In this document: in pieces, positions 43,278-50,347 of the stretch
Numbering within the stretch: position 1 is the first letter of the stretch
Layout: the number at the start of each line of letters is the position of its first letter
DNA from: Spirochaetota bacterium
GTDB taxonomy: Bacteria; Spirochaetota; Brachyspiria; Brachyspirales; JACRPF01
Assembly: GCA_016214035.1 (NCBI GenBank)
Contig: JACRPF010000003.1
Coordinates: forward strand, 157,723 to 221,722
Length of the DNA: 64,000 nt
Direction of reading: 5' to 3'
The notes under the pieces: generated by a model
Databases searched by the model: none
Seen by the model: only the letters and a program-made list of their open reading frames with translations
Told to the model about the DNA's origin: nothing
Translations under genes and position numbers: made by a program

Positions 43278-44030
43278 TTATTTCCGCCGGATGTTAACGA
43301 AATCAACGTTCCACCAGCGCCGTTTATAGACTTTCCAGAGGAAACGGAACAGAAAGTCGTTGGGCTTGATGAATACACGTGATACAAGGAACGGATCACT
43401 TGTTGTTTTCGGGAGCGGTTTGCTTTGGATTACCACGCCGAAACGGTGCATCGTCTTTGCTTCGATATAGTTCCGGCTGATCTCATCATGATGGCCGTAC
43501 GGATAACAGAACGCCGTTACCGGTTTTCCGGTTATCGCTTTGATGATTTCGTAGGGACGGTTGATCTCCTCTGCGCGTTCCGCGACCGTCCTGCACATGG
43601 TGACGTCGCGGTGCGTATGCGAATGACTGCCGAACTCGACGCCTTCTTCCGCAAGCGATATGATATCGGCTTTTGACAATAGCGGCTGCTGCATGACTTC
43701 TTTCTTTTTTTTATCCCAGACATTTGTTTTGCCGATGCAGCCGGTGACGAGGAACACGGTGCTTTTATAACGGAATGATTTCAGTATCGGGTGGGCGTGT
43801 TCCTTGAAATTCATGAACCCGTCGTCGAAGGTTAGTATGACCGGCTTTTTCGGCCTTTTTGCGCCGCGCATTATATTCTCGAGATCGGTAAAGTTGATCG
43901 GCGTAAATCCGAAAATGCGGAGCGCGTTAAGCTGCGAACGGAATGCTTTGGGAGTTATCGACAGCGGCGACGTATGTTCCGGAGTTATCTCATGATACAT
44001 AATAATGGGTATATTGAATGGCCGTATCAT
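43278..44030 (-). CDS. Polysaccharide deacetylase (NodB/CE4)
   Basis: 250 residues. CE4 motifs: IIMYHEIT near the start, VILTFDDGFMNF near residue 68 (TFDDG metal motif), FGSHSHTHRDVT near 130 (H-x3-H metal ligands) and AFCYPYGHHDEI near 170. It removes N-acetyl groups from an envelope polysaccharide or glycolipid. No signal peptide is visible, so a cytoplasmic or membrane-edge role is likely. It lies between a radical SAM gene and a GT2 gene with gaps of 27 and 2 bases, probably one operon. Confidence 0.87.
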   Translation of the reverse strand: MIRPFNIPIIMYHEITPEHTSPLSITPKAFRSQLNALRIFGFTPINFTDLENIMRGAKRPKKPVILTFDDGFMNFKEHAHPILKSFRYKSTVFLVTGCIGKTNVWDKKKKEVMQQPLLSKADIISLAEEGVEFGSHSHTHRDVTMCRTVAERAEEINRPYEIIKAITGKPVTAFCYPYGHHDEISRNYIEAKTMHRFGVVIQSKPLPKTTSDPFLVSRVFIKPNDFLFRFLWKVYKRRWWNVDFVNIRRK

Positions 44031-44057
44031 GGCTGCTCCGTGAAAGAAACGTCGTGG

Positions 44058-45512
44058 TCAATAATCACGCAGGTGACCGATGAGCGAGAAGAGGCCGCGC
44101 ACGGCGACTTTGATATCGGCGAACGAGCGTATCGACAGGAACGAACGGAGCAGATACAGCGGGTGCGTCTGTATGCTCCAGAATTTCCGGCACCACATGG
44201 TCGTGTCGATGGGGCTTTTCAGTACGTCGACTGACATATCGAATTTTTCATAATCCTTCGGCGATATGAGGAACCATTTGTTTTTCACCGCTTCCCGGTA
44301 GAGCGGCGTTCCCGGATACGGCACCACAATGGACGCCTGGAGTGAATCGCCGAATCGAATCTTGTAGAACATAAGCCGTTTGAGCCGCTCATAGCTTATC
44401 TTGACTTCCTCTTCGGTCTCCCATGGATAGCCCACCATATTGGTCAGGAGTACGCGGAGATTATAATCTTTCGCCTTTCGTATGCCGGCTTCAATCTCGG
44501 CGGTAGTTTCCTTTTTCTGGATGCGTTCGAGCGTCGCTCCATTGCCGGACTCGACGCCGATTTTCAGGAGCCTGCCGCCCATTTTTTTCATGAGCATGCA
44601 TACCTTGTCGGTGAGCGCTTCGGCGCGTGCGTTCATCGATATCTTCACCTTGCCGATGAGGTTCGCCCGCACCATCTCGTTATAGAACTGTTCGGTGTAG
44701 CTTTCGCTGTAGAGAAAACCGCTTTCGTTGTCGTCAAAGACTTCCTTGACGCCGTAGTCCTCGACAAGATGTTTTATCTCATCAACGACTTCCGCGGCGG
44801 GGCGAAGGCGATGCGTACAGTTCCAGAGCGCGTGCTGCCAGACGCAGAAGCTGCATACGCCCGGTGCGTCGTCGCTTCTGCCGCAGCCGCGGCCGGAGAG
44901 TATGTAGGCGACGGGGCGGTACAGATACGCCTCGCCGTAGAGTTTCCAATTGGTAAGATCGCGATCGATACGCGGGAGTCCCGCAAGGTCATGGAATTTG
45001 GTTTTGCCGGAATTGCCTTTTTTCCACCAGACGCCTTTCGGGTACTGTGCTGTTTTGCGCTTTTTCGCGATGCAGTCGACAAGTTCGGTGCCGACAAAAT
45101 CGTAATCGCCGCCGGTGATGACAAAATCGGCTTTTGATTTTTCGATTGACTCTCCCGGGAAGAACGAAACATGATCTCCGACCAGTACAACGGACGCCTT
45201 CGTCTCGCGCTTAAGCCGGTCGGTATATGCCCAAATCGTCTGCATGATAGGCGTTTTGGTCTCAAGTACAACAACATCCGGTTTAAAGGTGAACAGTTTC
45301 TGCTCGAATTTCTCCATGCTCATGCGTGCGTTGATGCCGTCAAGGAATAGCACTTCATGCCCGGCCTGTTTGAGCATGGTGGCGAATGTGGCCATGACAA
45401 CGGGATAAATGCGCACTTCAAGTGACTTTGAGAACTTGAACTGCCGGTTCTGGGAAAGCAGCGGGAATTCCTTGCCTTTTCTGAACGGCGGATAAATGAG
45501 CGCGACTTTCAC
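44058..45512 (-). CDS. B12-binding radical SAM protein with expanded cysteine motif
   Basis: 484 residues from a GTG at 45512; GGAG lies seven bases upstream. N-terminal cobalamin-binding-like domain (VALIYPPFRKG, MATFATMLKQAGHEVLFLDG, VVLVGDHVSFFP). The radical SAM site is unusual: C-G-R-S-D-D-A-P-G-V-C-S-F-C, i.e. C-x9-C-x2-C rather than C-x3-C-x2-C, near residue 215. The barrel continues with EVFDDNESGF, KISMNARAEAL and LLKIGVESGNGATLERIQKK. It is likely a methyltransferase or oxidative enzyme on an envelope lipid or glycan; the neighbouring deacetylase and GT2 genes support that. The substrate is unknown. Confidence 0.82.
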   Translation of the reverse strand: MKVALIYPPFRKGKEFPLLSQNRQFKFSKSLEVRIYPVVMATFATMLKQAGHEVLFLDGINARMSMEKFEQKLFTFKPDVVVLETKTPIMQTIWAYTDRLKRETKASVVLVGDHVSFFPGESIEKSKADFVITGGDYDFVGTELVDCIAKKRKTAQYPKGVWWKKGNSGKTKFHDLAGLPRIDRDLTNWKLYGEAYLYRPVAYILSGRGCGRSDDAPGVCSFCVWQHALWNCTHRLRPAAEVVDEIKHLVEDYGVKEVFDDNESGFLYSESYTEQFYNEMVRANLIGKVKISMNARAEALTDKVCMLMKKMGGRLLKIGVESGNGATLERIQKKETTAEIEAGIRKAKDYNLRVLLTNMVGYPWETEEEVKISYERLKRLMFYKIRFGDSLQASIVVPYPGTPLYREAVKNKWFLISPKDYEKFDMSVDVLKSPIDTTMWCRKFWSIQTHPLYLLRSFLSIRSFADIKVAVRGLFSLIGHLRDY

Positions 45513-45539
45513 CTGATACTCCTCAGTTTTTATAGGATT

Positions 45540-45567
45540 ATAATATCCGAGCAGGATAATTTGTCAA
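45540..45567 (-). promoter_or_regulatory. Promoter of the radical SAM-deacetylase-GT2 operon
   Basis: On the minus strand a perfect TTGACA (45562-45567), a 16-bp spacer and TATTAT (45540-45545) precede the GTG start at 45512. Confidence 0.55.
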
Positions 45568-45600
45568 TAAAGCACAGCGAGGGCCGATTGTGAACGGCTG

Positions 45601-45795
45601 TTATTTCTGCGGAGATCTCGGTTTCTTGTCCTCGTCTTCAATCTCTTTCTTTTCTGACGGCTCATCCTTGACGCCTTTTTTGAACTCGGTGATCGACCGG
45701 CCGATAGACCGCGCAAGGTCCGGCAGCCTCCGTGCACCGAAGAGGAGAAGAATAACGAGGGCGATGAGACCGATTTCCAATGGGCCGATGTTCAT
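45601..45795 (-). CDS. tatA: TatA/E-type translocase subunit, paralogue 1
   Basis: 64 residues, normal TatA size. One membrane helix (IGLIALVILLLFGARRLPDLARSIGRSI) followed by an amphipathic helix and a charged, disordered tail is the TatA signature; FGARRLP is the conserved hinge. TatA forms the pore of the twin-arginine system that exports folded proteins. It follows a second tatA by 21 bases. No tatC lies in this window. Confidence 0.92.
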   Translation of the reverse strand: MNIGPLEIGLIALVILLLFGARRLPDLARSIGRSITEFKKGVKDEPSEKKEIEDEDKKPRSPQK

Positions 45796-45816
45796 AGTGG
45801 TTTCCTTGACCGGGAC

Positions 45817-46119
45817 TTATGCCCGTTTCTGTTTCGTCGTTGCGCGTTTGGCTGTTTTTCCCCGTTTGGATGCTGCGGCAGATTTTGCTTCCGCTTTCTT
45901 CGCCGGTTCAGCCGTATGCTCAAGCTTTGGTACCGGCGGATGCTCATCTTTTACCGGTTCCGCGTTTATAATCGAATCGACAGAAATTTCCTTGACGCCG
46001 CGTTTGAATTCATTAATAGCCTTTCCCATGGATCGCGCAAGCTCCGGAAGCTTTTTCGCTCCGAACAGGAGCAGTACGACGAGCAGTATGAGTCCGATCT
46101 CCATTGGTCCGATATTCAT
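45817..46119 (-). CDS. tatA: TatA/E-type translocase subunit, paralogue 2
   Basis: 100 residues. N-terminus nearly matches the next gene: IGLILLVVLLLFGAKKLPELARSMGKAINEF, the TatA helix, FG hinge and amphipathic helix. The tail is longer and ends in an alanine- and lysine-rich stretch. Two adjacent TatA copies with different tails suggest duplication with specialisation, or one acting as TatB/TatE. It follows the membrane protein gene at 46129-47250 by nine bases. Confidence 0.92.
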   Translation of the reverse strand: MNIGPMEIGLILLVVLLLFGAKKLPELARSMGKAINEFKRGVKEISVDSIINAEPVKDEHPPVPKLEHTAEPAKKAEAKSAAASKRGKTAKRATTKQKRA

Positions 46120-46128
46120 AAGCGCTCC

Positions 46129-47250
46129 TTAAACGACATCGTTCTTATAATGATTGTGAAACTGCAGCGTAATCCGCGCAAGCAGCGCAACAGCGTTGAT
46201 GCTTAACAGCGTGATGCCGAATCCGATCCCTATCTGTGCGATGCTTGCTTTTCGTATGAGTGTATCAAAATGGAATATATCGATGCACTTGAGCAGTATT
46301 ATCTCAGTGATAAGATACCCGATGAGGAGTATCAGTACATTATGCAGTGACAGCCGCGGTACGAACAGCGCGGCAGACAGATGCCAGAAGCTGGCGATGA
46401 GCAGAAAAACGGCGAGTGAAAACAGCGGATAAAAAAGCTGCTCGGGCGTTCGTTTCACCACGGTGGAGAGCAGCGCGTTCATCGACGGTACCAGCGGTAC
46501 GGCGAATACAAGATCAAGGATGTAAAACCCGTTTTCAAATCGCCGGAGTATCCGTTCACCTTCCGAGCCGTGCACCGGAATTTTGAGCAGCTGTACGAAT
46601 GCGTAGAGCTGTTCCACCGCGAAATTGCGTTCGCTGTCGTTGTCTATCAATACGGTGATATCGCCGGCGGATGCCCCCGGTGACGACGGTGTTTCAAAGC
46701 GGACGGCATTGACCAGTGTCAGCTTATTCTTGTTCTGACGCGCATATTCCGCACGGTATATCTCGGGAGTATTTCTCACCCGGTAGATGATGTCCTGATA
46801 GTGGTATCGGCTGCCCGCCGGCAATGCGGCGCCTATCCGTATGACGCTGCCGTTCAGAACCGTGAATCCGCCCGGCTTGAGCGAGCGTTCAAGCACTGCC
46901 CGTTCATGCATCCTGAAATTACGCTCGAATTCCGGGACGCCGATATGCCGGATTACCGTGGGATAAACGCCGGCAACAATCGCTATAATAAAAAGTGAAA
47001 TTATCGGTGAGAAAACGGCACCCGCAAGCTTGACAAAAGAAAGTGTTGCCGTTACACTTATTATTGTAAGTATGATTGCTGCCGAAAACAGGTAGTAAAT
47101 CGTATAGCTGTATATGAATTCCTGTAGTTCTTTGGCATTTCCGCTGAACGCGCCGGTTATCTGGACCTTGCACAGAATGTAGAGGAATGATATATTTCCC
47201 AGCACTGTGTATGCGATAAGAAAGGCCCTGATGTTCTTTAACGCGTTCAT
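46129..47250 (-). CDS. Polytopic membrane protein of unknown function
   Basis: 373 residues from the ATG at 47250. Three membrane helices fill residues 8-95, then a soluble, probably extracytoplasmic, region of about 160 residues (ending near NFAVEQLYAFVQLLKIPV), then about four more helices to the end (LVFAVPLVPSMNALL, LFYPLFSLAVFLLIASFWHL, LHNVLILLIGYLITEIILL, IAQIGIGFGITLLSINAVA). The layout recalls LptF/LptG permeases, but I see no family motif to confirm it. It has its own leaderless-type promoter and heads the tatA genes. Confidence 0.75.
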   Translation of the reverse strand: MNALKNIRAFLIAYTVLGNISFLYILCKVQITGAFSGNAKELQEFIYSYTIYYLFSAAIILTIISVTATLSFVKLAGAVFSPIISLFIIAIVAGVYPTVIRHIGVPEFERNFRMHERAVLERSLKPGGFTVLNGSVIRIGAALPAGSRYHYQDIIYRVRNTPEIYRAEYARQNKNKLTLVNAVRFETPSSPGASAGDITVLIDNDSERNFAVEQLYAFVQLLKIPVHGSEGERILRRFENGFYILDLVFAVPLVPSMNALLSTVVKRTPEQLFYPLFSLAVFLLIASFWHLSAALFVPRLSLHNVLILLIGYLITEIILLKCIDIFHFDTLIRKASIAQIGIGFGITLLSINAVALLARITLQFHNHYKNDVV

Positions 47251-47259
47251 TATATGGTG

Positions 47260-47288
47260 AGTATACCAGCAAATGACTTTTCTGTAAA
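47260..47288 (-). promoter_or_regulatory. Promoter of the membrane protein-tatA operon; predicted leaderless
   Basis: On the minus strand TTTACA (47283-47288), a 17-bp spacer and TATACT (47260-47265) place the start near 47253, about three bases before the ATG at 47250. No ribosome site is present. Confidence 0.5.
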
Positions 47289-47330
47289 GGTCGGATGCTG
47301 ATGTATATAAAAAAATGGAGGAGAGTCCCA

Positions 47331-48329
47331 ATGAAAAGAAGCTTCATCGCAATTTGTGCGTTGCTTTCCGCGGCACTGGCGTTCGGTGCGCCGGCTGAGG
47401 AGATCATCGGCAAATTCCAGACCGTACAAGGATCGGTTTCTCTTGAAACCCCCGACGGCAAATCAAAGGTTGCCGGAAAAGTTGGCGAGAACATCGCCGT
47501 TGGACGCGTTGTCGTCACCGCGGCCAACGCGCTTGCCGAGCTTATGCTGGCAGACGGTTCGCTCATCACGGTGAACGCGAATTCGAAGATCGCGCTTAAC
47601 AAAAATCTCATCAGCCCGAAGAACCGCAAGAACGTCTCGTTCGGCGTCATCATGGGCGGCATGAAAGCCAAAGTGAACAAGCTTTCCGGCAGCGATGAGT
47701 TCAAGGTCCAGACCCCGACATCGGTCGCTGCTGTCCGCGGCACTGAATTCGAAGTAGCCCTCGGCAGTGACGGTTCCACGATGGTTGCTGTCAATAAAGG
47801 AAAAGTGAATGTCGGTACCGACGGCGGTGCAGCCGATGTCAACGCGAACGAATCGTCAAGCGTCCTTCTCGGCGAAGAGAAGAGCGGCGTGAAGAAACAG
47901 GAATACCGCAAGGATTCTGTCGACGCATTCGTGAAAGAGCGCGAACAGGCTACGAAATCCGACCCGGTCGGTACGCTCCAGAAGATGGAAGCGAAGGCTT
48001 CATCGGTGGGCGACAAGAGCGGAAGCCTCCTCAATAAGGCAAACGACAAGGATTCAAGTCCTGAATCGCTCAACGATGAATTTCAGCAGCTTTCAACCGC
48101 TAACAAGGGCGTGAAGGCGCTTGCGGACAGCATCCAGGCGGAGAACAAAGGCAACCGCAATGTGGAGCGCGTGTACAACACGCTTCGCCGCATCGCTGAA
48201 GCGAATGACCGGCTCGAAGCGCGCATTGCAGCAGCACTTGCGAAGATCAACGAACGGTATGCAAAGGTCGAAGCGGAGATCAATACCCGCTCGAAGCAGC
48301 TTGATGATATCAAGATACTTGATAAATAA
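47331..48329 (+). CDS. Exported FecR-domain protein
   Basis: 332 residues from the ATG at 47331, preceded by GGAGGAGA. A signal peptide (KRSFIAICALLSAALAFGAPA) is followed by a FecR-type beta domain at about residues 25-165: FQTVQGSVSLETPDGKSKVAGKVGENIAVG, AELMLADGSLITVNANSKIAL, FKVQTPTSVAAVRGTEFEVAL, and VNKGKVNVG. The second half (about 200-330) is highly charged and helical, probably coiled coil (LEARIAAALAKINERYAKVEAEINTR). Periplasmic. It is followed after 29 bases by an LPP20/FlgT-like lipoprotein, suggesting an operon; the role is unknown. Confidence 0.85.
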   Translation: MKRSFIAICALLSAALAFGAPAEEIIGKFQTVQGSVSLETPDGKSKVAGKVGENIAVGRVVVTAANALAELMLADGSLITVNANSKIALNKNLISPKNRKNVSFGVIMGGMKAKVNKLSGSDEFKVQTPTSVAAVRGTEFEVALGSDGSTMVAVNKGKVNVGTDGGAADVNANESSSVLLGEEKSGVKKQEYRKDSVDAFVKEREQATKSDPVGTLQKMEAKASSVGDKSGSLLNKANDKDSSPESLNDEFQQLSTANKGVKALADSIQAENKGNRNVERVYNTLRRIAEANDRLEARIAAALAKINERYAKVEAEINTRSKQLDDIKILDK

Positions 48330-48358
48330 ACAATTCACCGTGAGCAAGGAGTAGTTAG

Positions 48359-49630
48359 ATGAAGAAAATGACTGTTGCGGCAACCGCGCTATTGGCGCTG
48401 TGGCTTATATCATGCGGCGGCGGCAAAAGCATCCGCGACAATGATGCGATCAGCATGGGCGCACCGGATGTCAAAAAGGTCGACAGCTGGAGCAATCCAA
48501 CGTTCAAGGGCGGCAAAACCAAGATGGCTACCACTGAAGGTATAGCCGAGGTTAACCGCAAGGGTGTTGGTGCGGCTCGCGACGAGGCGATCCTTGATGC
48601 GCAGCGCAAAGCGGTTCAGGAAGTGGTGGGAAGTTTTATCAGTTCCGAAGCCATGACGGAGAACAATGCGCTTATCAGCAAGCAGATAACCGACAAATCA
48701 AGCGGTTATATCGCCAATTACAAGATCGCCGAAGAGAAACGCGACGGCGACGCATACTGGGTAAAGATTACCGCTGAAGTCGGCATGGACATGATTCAGG
48801 ACAACCTCGCGGCAATGGGGCTACTCATCGACAAGATGAATCTCCCGATGCTGGTGATGCTGGTGAAAGAATCCGGAGTCGACGCGGATAAATCCGAGTT
48901 CGAATGCAATGCATTCAGCACGGAGATTGAAAAACTCATGAGCGAGCGCGGTTTCCGCTTTGTCGATCGCGACATGCTGAAATCGGTGCTTGCGAAAGAG
49001 AATATCCGCTTCAGCGAACTCGGCGGCGCGCAGCTGGCAGGTGTCATATCGAAGATCGGCGTGGGTACCGGCGCGCAGGTGGCGCTTGTGGGCACGGCGC
49101 GGTCGCAGTTCTTTACCAAAATCGGCACGACGACAATGAAGTCATACCGCGCTTCGGGCGGCATCAAAGTGGTGAATGTGGCCGATGCGACGACTATAGC
49201 GCAGGAAAATCTCGAGTCCGCCGGGACTGCCGGTGTTCCGGGTGTCGGCGGGTCCGATCAGGACGCCGCGAACACGGCGCTTCAGAAAGGCGCGCAGATG
49301 ATTGCCCCGAAGATCATCGCCAAGGTTTCGAAGGCGTGGCAGGACATTCAGCAGAGCGGTACCGAGTTTACGCTCCTCATCAGCGGTCTGTCGTTCGACG
49401 ATCAGATCAAGGTCGAAGAAGAAATGCCGAAGACGTTCCGCAACGTGAAGAAAGTGTTCAATAAGGGCATGCTCGGCGACGCGTCGAAAATGCTCGTGCG
49501 GTATCTCGGCAGCGCACGCGATCTTGCGGTCGATCTGAGGAAGAACGGCGGGCTCATGGGATTCGAATTCCAGATTCTGAATATGGACGAGAAAACGGTA
49601 ACAGTCAAAGCCGCGAAAAAGGGAAATTGA
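48359..49630 (+). CDS. LPP20/FlgT-like lipoprotein
   Basis: 423 residues with a lipoprotein signal ending in the lipobox LISC. Residues about 60-155 form an LPP20/FlgT-N-like domain (EGIAEVNRKGVGAARDEAILDAQRKAVQEVVG, then YWVKITAEVGMDMI). The middle part (LPMLVMLVKESGV, AFSTEIEKLMSERGFRFVDRDMLKSVLA, VGTGAQVALVGTARSQF) resembles a FlgT middle/CsgG-like domain, and a third alpha-beta domain completes the protein. In other bacteria such proteins attach to flagella or the outer membrane. Context here is an exported FecR protein before it and a small related lipoprotein after it. Confidence 0.82.
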   Translation: MKKMTVAATALLALWLISCGGGKSIRDNDAISMGAPDVKKVDSWSNPTFKGGKTKMATTEGIAEVNRKGVGAARDEAILDAQRKAVQEVVGSFISSEAMTENNALISKQITDKSSGYIANYKIAEEKRDGDAYWVKITAEVGMDMIQDNLAAMGLLIDKMNLPMLVMLVKESGVDADKSEFECNAFSTEIEKLMSERGFRFVDRDMLKSVLAKENIRFSELGGAQLAGVISKIGVGTGAQVALVGTARSQFFTKIGTTTMKSYRASGGIKVVNVADATTIAQENLESAGTAGVPGVGGSDQDAANTALQKGAQMIAPKIIAKVSKAWQDIQQSGTEFTLLISGLSFDDQIKVEEEMPKTFRNVKKVFNKGMLGDASKMLVRYLGSARDLAVDLRKNGGLMGFEFQILNMDEKTVTVKAAKKGN

Positions 49631-49645
49631 TAATGACCTTCGGTA

Positions 49646-49674
49646 TTGACTTGCATTTGGTTTGTGCGTATAAT
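49646..49674 (+). promoter_or_regulatory. Strong promoter of the small lipoprotein gene
   Basis: TTGACT (49646-49651), a 17-bp spacer and a perfect TATAAT (49669-49674) lie 45 bases before the ATG at 49719, which has a strong AAGGAGGAG ribosome site. This looks like a highly expressed gene. Confidence 0.65.
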
Positions 49675-49718
49675 TAACGTGGTTAGAAAAAAAACACCTT
49701 AAAGGAGGAGCGTTTTTT

Positions 49719-50201
49719 ATGAAAAAAGTATCAGTAGTAATGCTTGCAGCCCTTATGGCGGCAACACTCGGGCTCGTAAGCTGCGGCGGTCTGAGCGCGG
49801 GAAAATCGGAAGGTTGGCTTGATAATGACACCTTCCGTGTCATGGGGCTTGGCGTGGTTCCCAAGAATGTGGAAAACGTCATGCAGAAAAAGATCATGTC
49901 GAAGGAAGCTGCACTCATCGACGCGAAGGAAAAGATGGTCTCGAAGATCGTCGGTTCCTACATCGAATCGACCGGTGCAACCGAGAACGGCGAACTGATC
50001 GGCAAAGTCGTGAAAGAAAAGGCTGCCGGTTCGCTTCGCGGTGTTTCGATCATCGACACGAAATGGGACGCGGAATACAACTGCGAGATCGTAGCTGAGC
50101 TCAAATCCGAGAACCTGAAAAAGTTCATGGATGACCTCATCAAAGCGTATCTGCAGGAAGTGAAGGGTCAGAAGACCGCCGCTCCGGTAATGGGCAAATA
50201 A
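49719..50201 (+). CDS. Small LPP20-type lipoprotein
   Basis: 160 residues. The lipobox LVSC follows a good signal peptide. A single LPP20-like domain (AALIDAKEKMVSKIVGSYIESTG, then IDTKWDAEYNCEIVAELKSENLKKFM) matches the N-terminal domain of the larger lipoprotein just upstream, so it is a paralogue of that domain alone. A near-consensus promoter, strong ribosome site and strong terminator bracket it, which suggests an abundant, separately controlled surface or periplasmic lipoprotein. Function unknown. Confidence 0.85.
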   Translation: MKKVSVVMLAALMAATLGLVSCGGLSAGKSEGWLDNDTFRVMGLGVVPKNVENVMQKKIMSKEAALIDAKEKMVSKIVGSYIESTGATENGELIGKVVKEKAAGSLRGVSIIDTKWDAEYNCEIVAELKSENLKKFMDDLIKAYLQEVKGQKTAAPVMGK

Positions 50202-50220
50202 GTAATTACCCGAAGACAGA

Positions 50221-50250
50221 AAGCGCGCCCCTCGGGGCGCGCTTTTTTTT
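50221..50250 (+). terminator. Strong rho-independent terminator
   Basis: AAGCGCGCCC (50221-50230) pairs fully with GGGCGCGCTT around a CTCG loop, followed by a T tract to 50250. It closes the small lipoprotein gene. Confidence 0.93.
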
Positions 50251-50279
50251 ATTCTTTTTCGTCTGCGCATGAATAAAAA

Positions 50280-50307
50280 TTGACATTTTTATCACTGCCT
50301 ATATAAT
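50280..50307 (+). promoter_or_regulatory. Consensus promoter of the DUF2723-TPR gene
   Basis: TTGACA (50280-50285) and TATAAT (50302-50307), both perfect, are separated by 16 bp; AAGGA precedes the ATG at 50348. Confidence 0.65.
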
Positions 50308-50347
50308 GGCGAGGCTTTATATTAACGCAGCGCGAGAAGGAAAACTC

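Noticed and set aside
46129..47250. Assignment of the membrane protein to LptF/LptG
   Set aside because: The helix-loop-helix layout is similar but I count about seven helices rather than six and see no family motif.
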